This document shows positions 41,161 to 46,818 of a DNA stretch of 46,818 nucleotides, piece after piece. This DNA comes from Rhizocola hellebori (GTDB taxonomy: Bacteria; Actinomycetota; Actinomycetes; Mycobacteriales; Micromonosporaceae). Both the position numbers and the translations under genes were made by a program. The notes under the pieces are model-generated. The model made no database searches, was not told where the DNA came from, and worked only from the letters and a program-made list of their open reading frames with translations. The stretch lies in the NCBI RefSeq assembly GCF_016862955.1, contig NZ_BONY01000074.1, forward strand, positions 1-46,818. Direction: 5' to 3'. Every line of letters starts with the position of its first letter. Position 1 is the stretch's first letter.

Positions 41161-42030
41161 TCAACGCCGCGGCGGGGGGATGACCGACCAGCCGCTGCCG
41201 GCGGCGGAGTCGTCGAATCGGCCGGTGGTCGCCTCGGGCCACCGCATGTTCGGAAACGCGGTGCGCAGCTGAACCTGCAGCGAGCCGACCCACGACCATT
41301 GGGCGACAAGGGAAGCCAGCAGCGCCAGGCCGGCCGTTCGCATCTGCGCCGTGTTGGACAGCGTCACGCGCAGCGCGTTGCCCAGGGCGGTCAGGGCCTG
41401 CCACACGAGCATGCCGACGATGGGCCACAACAGCACTCCGCGCACCCCGGCCCGCAACGCCGCGGCGGCCGCCACGATCACCGAGCCGAGCGCCACCAGC
41501 GCCTGCACGATGGCAATAATGATCTTCACCACCATGGGCAGGATCGCCACGTAGAAGCTGAGCATCAGGGCGGAACTCTGTTCAAGCGCGTCGGCGGTTT
41601 TGGTGCCCACCTCACCTATCCGGGCCGCCGAGGTGCTCTGCAGCGACACCGTCTGGAAGTACTCGCGGGCGCCGATGCCCTCCCATTTGGTGTCGGACTC
41701 AAGGATGTCCGGGTGCAGCTCCCGGGAGACGACCGTGGCCTTGCCGCCGACCTCCCGCCAGCCCTCCACATAGCGGCGCATCAGCAAGACCGCGAAGGCC
41801 TGCTGGATCCACTCCTGGACGGTCTTGGTCGCCTCGGCCACCGCCTGGCCGATACTGGCGTTCGTCGTGCGAATCTGCGTCGTTATCGAAGCGGGCGCGA
41901 CGTCGCCGATCGCGCTGAGCACCTCGGAGCTGGCCCCGTCGAGCCGGCTTCGCTCGCTGCTAAGGCGCTGCAACCGCGACTCAAGCTGTCTGAGCACCTC
42001 TTGCAGCCGCGCCTCGAAGTCGTCTGCCAT
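41161..42030 (-). CDS. WXG-motif protein with C-terminal transmembrane helices
   Basis: 289 aa; GAGGTAGG precedes the ATG. Residues 1-35 are a coiled coil (FEARLQEVLRQLESRLQRLSSERSRL). A longer helical region has W116-E-G118 in a turn (DTKWEGIGAREYFQTVSL), the WXG100 pattern with following hydrophobics. Residues 156-191 and 198-216 are strongly hydrophobic (SFYVAILPMVVKIIIAIVQALVALGSVIV, LLWPIVGMLVWQALTAL), with a third possible helix at about 230-248. The end is AAGSGWSVIPPPRR. WXG proteins normally lack membrane helices, so this may be a membrane-active substrate or a fixed component. It sits 2 nt before mycP in the same operon. Confidence 0.7.
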   Translation of the reverse strand: MADDFEARLQEVLRQLESRLQRLSSERSRLDGASSEVLSAIGDVAPASITTQIRTTNASIGQAVAEATKTVQEWIQQAFAVLLMRRYVEGWREVGGKATVVSRELHPDILESDTKWEGIGAREYFQTVSLQSTSAARIGEVGTKTADALEQSSALMLSFYVAILPMVVKIIIAIVQALVALGSVIVAAAAALRAGVRGVLLWPIVGMLVWQALTALGNALRVTLSNTAQMRTAGLALLASLVAQWSWVGSLQVQLRTAFPNMRWPEATTGRFDDSAAGSGWSVIPPPRR

Positions 42031-42035
42031 CGCGC

Positions 42036-42347
42036 CTACCTCGGCTTGAGGATTTCGAGCTGCCGGGCACGGGCCGCTTCGTCGCGCTCATATTTGCGGG
42101 CGATGCTCTCCAGCGTCGCAGCGACCACCTCGAACTGCGGGCCACCTTCGGCGCAGCGGTCATGGAAAAAATTCCAGATTTCTGTGTACGCGGTCTTCAT
42201 CGGTGTGAGCGTGGTGCGTTCGAAAGCGCCGAAATGCAGCTGGCCCAGCTCGGAGACGATGGTGTTCATGGTGCTCGCGTGCCGTCGCCACGCCGCGGCG
42301 TCGGCGCGCAGCGCATCGGTGGCGACCTGGAGGAGTTCAGCCGACAT
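42036..42347 (-). CDS. Small WXG100-sized helical protein
   Basis: 103 aa. Two helices: AELLQVATDALRADAAAWRRHASTMNTIVSELGQL and PMKTAYTEIWNFFHDRCAEGGPQFEVVAATLESIARKYERDEAARARQLEILK. The turn (QLHFGAFERTTL) has H-F-G where WXG is expected. Length and predicted hairpin fit the Esx/EspC class. The tail has KYERDEAAR (YxxxE reading Y-E-R-D-E), a possible YxxxD/E export signal. It starts inside the end of the upstream YbaB-tandem gene (11-bp overlap) and ends 5 nt before the WXG-transmembrane gene, suggesting it partners or chaperones that protein. Confidence 0.7.
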   Translation of the reverse strand: MSAELLQVATDALRADAAAWRRHASTMNTIVSELGQLHFGAFERTTLTPMKTAYTEIWNFFHDRCAEGGPQFEVVAATLESIARKYERDEAARARQLEILKPR

Positions 42348-43044
42348 GGGTTTCTCCCTTGAGTAGCGCGATCGCCTCGGCCTGCACCGCGTCGAGGCGG
42401 CGCAGCTGGGCAGCGGGGTCGGTTTCGGCTGTCGTGGCGTGCAACTGCGCCAGCGCCTCGGCCAGGACCTGGCGCAGCGCCGCGGTGAGCTGGCCCGCGC
42501 CCTGCCCGGAAACCCAGCCCGCGTCGGCGGCGCAGGCCACAGCGCCCTCCCGGGAAACGGTCAGCGTCAGCTTTCCCATCGCGGCCGAACCTATGCCCTG
42601 CACCGGTTGCGCCAGCGCCGCGGTCGCGGCGTCGACCGTGTCGAGCGCGTCGAGCAGCTCCCCGGCGACGGTGGCTGGGTCTCGTACCACATGATGAGGA
42701 ATTTGATCGACGGGCATCGGCGCCGAAGCGGCGGGCGGGTCATCGAGTTGCTGCAGCAGGCCGCTTTTCTGAAGCTCGTCGGCCCAGGCGATCGCCCAGC
42801 TCTGGGCGGCGGAGGCGAACGCGGCGGTCACCGCCTGCCCGAACGCACCGGATCCGATCATGCGCAGCCACTGGTAGCCAACCTCGACCGACTCCGGAAG
42901 ACCTTGCGGCCCAACGGTTGCCCGGATCTCGCCGGTGTCGTCGTAGCCTTCGGCGCTTTCCACCGAGATCGCCCCAGCCCGCTGCAGCACGTGCGAAAGG
43001 GCTTCAGCTTGCCGGTGCATCTCGGCCAGGCCGTCGTCCGCCAC
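42337..43044 (-). CDS. Tandem YbaB-fold protein
   Basis: 235 aa from GTG 43044. Two YbaB-like units: residues about 1-90 (helix DGLAEMHRQAEALSHVLQRAG, beta GEIRATVGPQGLPESVEVGYQWL, helix GSGAFGQAVTAAFASAAQSW) and about 125-215 (helix ATVAGELLDALDTVDAATAAL, beta GKLTLTVSREGAVACAADAGWV, helix AGQLTAALRQVLAEALAQLH). A fused pseudo-dimer of a nucleoid-associated fold is unusual. ATG 43059 is an in-frame alternative but would overlap the palindrome just upstream. It heads an operon with two WXG-like genes and mycP. Confidence 0.65.
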   Translation of the reverse strand: MADDGLAEMHRQAEALSHVLQRAGAISVESAEGYDDTGEIRATVGPQGLPESVEVGYQWLRMIGSGAFGQAVTAAFASAAQSWAIAWADELQKSGLLQQLDDPPAASAPMPVDQIPHHVVRDPATVAGELLDALDTVDAATAALAQPVQGIGSAAMGKLTLTVSREGAVACAADAGWVSGQGAGQLTAALRQVLAEALAQLHATTAETDPAAQLRRLDAVQAEAIALLKGETHVG

Positions 43045-43070
43045 GGCGCATTTTAGCATCTAAATGCGCC
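43045..43070. promoter_or_regulatory. 9-bp inverted repeat abutting the tandem-YbaB gene
   Basis: GGCGCATTT (43045-43053) and AAATGCGCC (43062-43070) form perfect arms with an 8-nt centre, TAGCATCT. AT-rich core with TAAAAT on the minus strand, 5 nt before GTG 43044. It could be an operator of the mycP operon or the terminator of the upstream ABC unit. Confidence 0.55.
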
Positions 43071-43089
43071 ATTCCGGCAAGGACGGCGG

Positions 43090-43881
43090 CTATGAATACC
43101 GCGTGACGAATCCGCGATGGCGGAAGATGCGCAGCATCCAGCTGCAGAAGGCCAGCGCCAGCACGAGCACGATGAGCGAGCCGAGCGCGGCCAGCCACAG
43201 CGTGTTCGCCCGCGCCGGCTCGCCGCGCAGAATCGTGCGCATCGCCTCGAACGCCAAACCCGTTGGCAGGTAAGCAAGGTATTCGCCCACCCCGCCCGGC
43301 AGCGCCGACACCGGGAAGAAGACCCCGGAGATCGACAGCATGACGTAGTTCAGGCCCCAGGTGAGAATCTCGGCGCTGGGCCCGAAGCGCAGGATCAGCC
43401 CGAGGATGATGAAACCGAGCGCCCAGCCGTTGACGATGAGCAGCAACACGATGGGCAAAGCGTTCCAGCCCAGCGAGTTCAGCGTGAAGCCATAGATGAG
43501 CGCGGTCATCACGCTGATCGTGGTCATAGTCATGGTCAGCTTCATCAGCCCGAAAGCGGCTACCCCGAACAGATACTCGGTGGGCGTCACCGAGGTGGTG
43601 AGCACGTTGAGCAGGTTGCGCGTGTTCGTCTCGTCGGTGACCGACAGCGAGACCGTCATCTGCACCACGGTCAGCGTCCAGAACAAGGTGATTCCGCCCA
43701 GCAGCAGGGCAACCACGGTGGCGTCAGGGGTTCCGGCCGCTGTCGACAGGTACAGGCCCAGCGAGCCCCACAGGATCGCGTCCATCACCGGCCAGAAGGC
43801 GATCTCGAACCAGCGGTGCGGGCCGCGCCACAGCACGAGCCAGTGGCGGCGGATCACGGCGGCGACACGGATGACGTTCAT
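43090..43881 (-). CDS. ABC-2 type transporter permease
   Basis: 263 aa from ATG 43881, overlapping the ATPase stop by 4 bp (ATGA). Six membrane helices of the ABC-2 family, with an N-terminal amphipathic segment (VIRRHWLVLWRGPHRWFEIAFWP) and the conserved stretch TLTVVQMTVSLSVTDETNTRNLLNVLTTSVTPTEYLFG. FPVSALPGGVGEYLAYLPTG before the last helices is typical of drug or polysaccharide exporters. The cargo is not predictable. It is the exporter half of a two-gene unit. Confidence 0.85.
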   Translation of the reverse strand: MNVIRVAAVIRRHWLVLWRGPHRWFEIAFWPVMDAILWGSLGLYLSTAAGTPDATVVALLLGGITLFWTLTVVQMTVSLSVTDETNTRNLLNVLTTSVTPTEYLFGVAAFGLMKLTMTMTTISVMTALIYGFTLNSLGWNALPIVLLLIVNGWALGFIILGLILRFGPSAEILTWGLNYVMLSISGVFFPVSALPGGVGEYLAYLPTGLAFEAMRTILRGEPARANTLWLAALGSLIVLVLALAFCSWMLRIFRHRGFVTRYS

Positions 43882-44618
43882 CGGGGACCTCGCTGGGCTT
43901 GGGCAATCGCGAGAAAGGCGCTTTCGAGATCCTCGACGTCGAACTGGGAGGCGATGTCGTAAGGGGAGCCATTGGCCACCACCCGGCCCTGCGACAGCAG
44001 CACCACCCGCTCGCAAAGCGTTTCCACTTCGCGCATGTTGTGGCTGGTCACCAGCAGAGCGGTGCCGTCGCGGCGATGCGCCTCCAGCATCGCCTCGCGC
44101 ACCCGCGCGGCGATGTCCGGGTCGAGGCTCGCGGTGGGCTCGTCGAGGATGAGCAGAGCGGGCCGGTGCAGCACCGCTTTGACGATGCTGACCAGGGTGC
44201 GCTGCCCGCTGGACAGCTCCTGATTGCGCTTGGCCATCAGCTCGGTCAGGCCGAAAGCGCCCGCCGCGGCGTCCACATTGGCCTGGCGGCGGCGCAACCC
44301 GGCGAAGCCCGCGAAAAGCTCCAGGCTTTCACGCACCGTCAGATTTTCCGGCAGCGGCAGGTACCCGGCGACGAACCCGACCCGAAGCATGGCCTTGGAC
44401 CGATGCCGGGGCAGCCGCAGCCCCGAGATCTCCACCGTGCCCGAGTCGGGGGTGACCGCGCCCAGCAGCATGAGCAGCGTGGTCGTCTTGCCGGCCCCGT
44501 TCGGGCCGAGCAGCCCGACCCGCTCACCGGCGGCCACGGTAAGCGTGATGCGGTCGACCGCGCGTTGTCGCTTGAACGATTTGACCAGGTCCTGTGCGTT
44601 GACCGCGAGCTCAGTCAC
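43878..44618 (-). CDS. ABC transporter ATP-binding protein
   Basis: 246 aa from GTG 44618; an ATG at 44654 in frame lies inside the palindrome and is not preferred. Walker A LLGPNGAGKTTTLLMLLG, Q-loop region VGFVAGYLPLPENLTV (the glutamine is replaced in this divergent loop), signature LSSGQRTLVSIVKAV, Walker B LLILDEPTASLD, H-loop LVTSHNM. Close to the CcmA/DrrA-type exporter ATPases. TACCTT is 6 nt before the GTG (leaderless-type). It forms an exporter with the coupled ABC-2 permease. Confidence 0.88.
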   Translation of the reverse strand: MTELAVNAQDLVKSFKRQRAVDRITLTVAAGERVGLLGPNGAGKTTTLLMLLGAVTPDSGTVEISGLRLPRHRSKAMLRVGFVAGYLPLPENLTVRESLELFAGFAGLRRRQANVDAAAGAFGLTELMAKRNQELSSGQRTLVSIVKAVLHRPALLILDEPTASLDPDIAARVREAMLEAHRRDGTALLVTSHNMREVETLCERVVLLSQGRVVANGSPYDIASQFDVEDLESAFLAIAQAQRGPR

Positions 44619-44627
44619 ACCGCGAAG

Positions 44628-44650
44628 GTACCGGTGATCACCACCGGTAC
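44628..44650. promoter_or_regulatory. 9-bp perfect inverted repeat upstream of the ABC exporter
   Basis: GTACCGGTG (44628-44636) and CACCGGTAC (44642-44650) flank a 5-nt centre. The proximal arm overlaps the -10-like TACCTT (minus strand 44630-44625), so a dimeric repressor bound here would block initiation. It also follows the CBM2 gene stop, so a terminator is the alternative. Confidence 0.55.
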
Positions 44651-44673
44651 GCATCGCGTTTTCTCACCGGCCA

Positions 44674-45675
44674 TCACCCGATCGAGCAGGGCCGATCGTT
44701 GAGGGTGAACGAGGTGGGGCTGGCGTTGGCGCCCGTGAAGGTGGCCTGGAAGCCGAACGACTGCGCGCCACCGCTTCCGCCGATGGTGGCGTTGTAGCTC
44801 AGGTTGCCCACCGCCACCCCGGCACCGGTCTGGGTGAGGGCGCCGTTCCACAGGTTGGTGATGCGCTGATTGCCGGCGAAGGTCCACCGCAGGGTCCATC
44901 CGGTCACCGCCGCGGAAGCGGTGTTGGTGATGCGCACCTCGGCGTTGAAGGCGCCAGCCCACTGGCTGGTGACCCGGTAGCTCACCGCGCACGTGGGCGG
45001 CACCGCGACACCGGTGGTGGTGACCAGAAGCGTGGAGATCGAAGACGCGTTGCCGACCGCATCGACCGCGCTGACCCCGAGCACGTATTGGGTCGCCGGG
45101 GTGAGTCCGGTGTGGACGAAGGTGCGTACCGATGGGTTGACCGCGGTCGTGGTGCCGACCAGGGCCAGCGGGCCGCCGGGCAGGCCACGGTAGACGCGGA
45201 AGGTGGCGACCTCGCCCCACAGCGCGCCCTGCCAGCTCAACCGGGCCGAGGTGTCGGTGATCTCCGAGGCGCTGAGCAGGAAGACCGGGCCGGGTGGCTC
45301 GAGGTCCCCGGGCAGCGTGATCACCGTGATGAGGTTGGAGGAGGGCGACCGGTTGCCGGCCGCGTCCAGGGCGGCGACATAGAACTGGCTCACCGAGCCC
45401 CGGTTCAGGCCGGTCACGGTGGCGGTGTTGGTGGTGGGGGTGGCCACCCGCTGGATGATGTCGGTGTGAATTCTCCACACCTCGTAGTGGTCGACTCCGA
45501 CGTCGTCGGTGGACGCGGGCCAGGTGAGGGTCACGCTGAATTCGGTGATGTCGGAGGCGACCGGCAGCCCGGGGGCGGTGGGCGGGGTCGTGTCCGCGGC
45601 CAGGGCCGGCGCGGCATTCATCAGCACCAGTGCGATGACCGCTGCGATCAGCAAGGGCAGCCTGTGAGTGCGCAT
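44674..45675 (-). CDS. Secreted FN3-FN3-CBM2 carbohydrate-binding protein without catalytic domain
   Basis: 333 aa, ATG 45675 with GAGGA 7 nt upstream. Signal peptide 1-27 (...NAAPALAA). FN3 domains at about 29-122 and 127-222. A CBM2 at about 228-333 has the family features: CAVSYRVTSQWAGAFNAEVRITN, GWTLRWTF, NLWNG, and the Cys pair C(AVSY)...RPC at the ends. CBM2 binds cellulose or related insoluble glycans through surface tryptophans. There is no enzyme domain, so it may act as an adhesin, scaffold or non-catalytic helper. A CebR-like box lies 33 bp upstream and a LacI-family gene is divergent. Confidence 0.88.
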   Translation of the reverse strand: MRTHRLPLLIAAVIALVLMNAAPALAADTTPPTAPGLPVASDITEFSVTLTWPASTDDVGVDHYEVWRIHTDIIQRVATPTTNTATVTGLNRGSVSQFYVAALDAAGNRSPSSNLITVITLPGDLEPPGPVFLLSASEITDTSARLSWQGALWGEVATFRVYRGLPGGPLALVGTTTAVNPSVRTFVHTGLTPATQYVLGVSAVDAVGNASSISTLLVTTTGVAVPPTCAVSYRVTSQWAGAFNAEVRITNTASAAVTGWTLRWTFAGNQRITNLWNGALTQTGAGVAVGNLSYNATIGGSGGAQSFGFQATFTGANASPTSFTLNDRPCSIG

Positions 45676-45707
45676 CTCAAGTCCTCACGCGAATTTGAAA
45701 ATGTCGA

Positions 45708-45721
45708 TGGAAGCGCTCCCA
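45708..45721. promoter_or_regulatory. CebR-like operator
   Basis: TGGAAGCGCTCCCA (TGGGAGCGCTTCCA on the minus strand) matches the 14-bp palindrome TGGGAGCGCTCCCA, the established operator of CebR (cello-oligosaccharide-responsive LacI family), at 13 of 14 positions. It lies 33 bp upstream of the CBM2 gene and 62 bp upstream of the LacI-family gene. Confidence 0.8.
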
Positions 45722-45782
45722 GTTTCGGTATCTCGTGGTTTCCTGTCAACGCCCGGGTCTCCGCCTTGAATAGACTGCGGTG

Positions 45783-46818
45783 ATGGAGGGCAAGGTCTCG
45801 GACAGTCAGCCCCGCGGGCGACGGCGCGGCGAGATGACCGTCGCCACGATCGCCCGGCTCGCGGGCGTGTCTTCGCCGACCGTGTCCAAAGTGCTCAATG
45901 GGCGGTCCGGGGTGGCCTCTGACACCCGGCGGCAGATCGAATCGCTGCTGCGTGAGCACGGCTACCGGCGCCCAGAGGCGGTCGGCCGGGCGCCCACCAT
46001 CGAGGTGTTGTTCCACGCCCTGGAGAGCCACCTCGCCATCGAGATCATGCGCGGAGTGGAGTCGGTGGCCCGCGAGCACGATCTCGCGGTCGGGTTCGGC
46101 GAGATGGGCGACGACACCCGCCGCGGCCGCGGTTGGGTGGACAGGCTGCTGGCCCGGCGGCCCACCGGCCTCATCGTCGTCTACTCGGAGGTCACCGCGC
46201 GCCAGCAGGCCCGGCTGGCCGCCAGCGGAATTCCCATGGTGGCACTGGATCCCACCGGCGAGCCGCTGCACACGACGCCCTCGGTGGGGGCGGCCAACTG
46301 GAGCGGCGGCGTCGCCGCGACACAGCACCTGCTCAAGCTCGGGCACCGGCGCATCGCCGTCCTGAGTGGACCTCCCGAGCTGCTGTGCGCGCGGGCCCGC
46401 CTGGACGGCTTCCGGGCGGCGATGGACGCCGCCAAGGTCAAGGTCGACGACGACCTGGTGATGGCCGGAAAGTTTGACTTCGTTGACGGCGTCGCGCTCG
46501 GCAGCGCGCTGCTGCGACACGCCCGTCCGCCGTCGGCCGTGGTCTGCGGCAACGATCTACAGGCGCTGGGGATCTACGAGGCCGCTCGCCAGGCCGGCCT
46601 GCGTATCCCGCACGACCTGAGCGTGATCGGCTTCGATGACGTGGAGTACGCCAGATGGTGCGGCCCGCCGCTGACCACGGTGCGGCAGCCACTGACCGAC
46701 ATGGGCGCGACCGCCGCAGCCATGGTGGTGGCGCTCGCCGCAGGTGATCAGCCTGCGGAGACCCGCGTCGAGCTGGCCACCACATTGATCGTCCGGGAAA
46801 GCACAGCAAATATTGGCG
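45783..46818 (+). CDS. LacI-family transcriptional regulator, C-terminus cut by window edge
   Basis: The frame is open from ATG 45783 to the right edge (345 codons). Residues 18-65 are the LacI HTH and hinge (MTVATIARLAGVSSPTVSKVLNGRSGVASDTRRQIESLL). A periplasmic-binding-protein-like effector domain follows: IMRGVESVAREHDLAVGF, ARRPTGLIVVYSE, IPMVALDPTG, GLRIPHDLSVIGFDDVEYARWCGPPLTTVRQP. Only about the last few residues are missing. TAGACT precedes the ATG by 6 nt and no ribosome site is present, so leaderless translation is likely. Divergence from the CBM2 gene across a CebR-like box suggests it controls that gene and itself in response to an oligosaccharide. Confidence 0.9.
   Translation, partial: MEGKVSDSQPRGRRRGEMTVATIARLAGVSSPTVSKVLNGRSGVASDTRRQIESLLREHGYRRPEAVGRAPTIEVLFHALESHLAIEIMRGVESVAREHDLAVGFGEMGDDTRRGRGWVDRLLARRPTGLIVVYSEVTARQQARLAASGIPMVALDPTGEPLHTTPSVGAANWSGGVAATQHLLKLGHRRIAVLSGPPELLCARARLDGFRAAMDAAKVKVDDDLVMAGKFDFVDGVALGSALLRHARPPSAVVCGNDLQALGIYEAARQAGLRIPHDLSVIGFDDVEYARWCGPPLTTVRQPLTDMGATAAAMVVALAAGDQPAETRVELATTLIVRESTANIG

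Noticed and set aside
45783-46818. Right-edge LacI gene as pseudogene because no stop is seen
   Set aside because: The frame is intact to the window edge and all family motifs are present; it is simply truncated by the window.

Overview
The window is high-GC DNA with strong G/C third-position bias, short 4-bp ATGA/GTGA gene overlaps, many start codons lacking a Shine-Dalgarno sequence, a DivIVA/FilP-like coiled-coil protein, SigE-type and ECF42-type sigma factors and a mycobacterial-style type VII secretion system (T7SS). This points to an actinobacterium. The large modular secreted carbohydrate-active proteins, a CebR-like box and the form of the T7SS suggest a soil filamentous group such as Micromonosporaceae. 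The family-level guess is inference. I saw no rRNA, tRNA, CRISPR array, transposase, integrase or prophage gene.

Region 1 (1-8.9 kb): a left-truncated DivIVA-domain coiled-coil protein on the minus strand with a hexapeptide-repeat tail, divergent from a 1532-residue secreted multi-domain GH87 alpha-1,3-glucanase. Then follow an APH-fold kinase, a DMT-type membrane protein and a coupled conserved membrane protein. Region 2 (8.9-16.8 kb): DUF4240 protein, SAM methyltransferase and an ECF42 sigma factor coupled to its DGPF/YCII partner, all minus. Plus-strand genes are an acetolactate-synthase-like ThDP enzyme, an ASCH-like protein with a winged helix, and an APC permease/acetamidase-formamidase operon behind an operator-like palindrome. 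Region 3 (17-26.5 kb): envelope and secreted functions. These are an L,D-transpeptidase lipoprotein, a SanA/YdcF protein, a secreted SMP-30-like propeller, a multi-spanning membrane protein, a 1158-residue secreted PQQ-dehydrogenase-like propeller with a duplicated C-terminal module, and a SigE-family sigma factor coupled to a membrane protein with an extracytoplasmic repeat domain (probable anti-sigma).

Region 4 (26.5-43.1 kb): an apparently complete T7SS. It has eccB, eccC (single fused three-ATPase protein), eccD, eccE, mycosin mycP, a tandem WXG100 pair, two larger WXG100/PPE-like substrates with low-complexity C-terminal regions and a shared acidic APxSVL-type tail, small helical partners, three YbaB-fold proteins (one a tandem duplication), and a WXG protein carrying transmembrane helices next to mycP. 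The locus is split into many short divergent units. The eccB/eccE and eccD/eccC pairs share very short intergenic regions with back-to-back or overlapping -10-like elements 6-7 nt from the start codons.

Region 5 (43.1-46.8 kb): an ABC-2 exporter (ATPase plus permease) behind a palindrome, then a secreted FN3-FN3-CBM2 protein with no catalytic domain. A CebR-like box separates that protein from a divergent LacI-family regulator that runs off the right edge.

The candidates most worth following are the T7SS regulatory architecture (overlapping divergent leaderless-type promoters, YbaB proteins, palindromes), the WXG-transmembrane protein beside the mycosin, the histidine-rich T7SS substrate, and the decapeptide repeat in the mycosin N-terminus.
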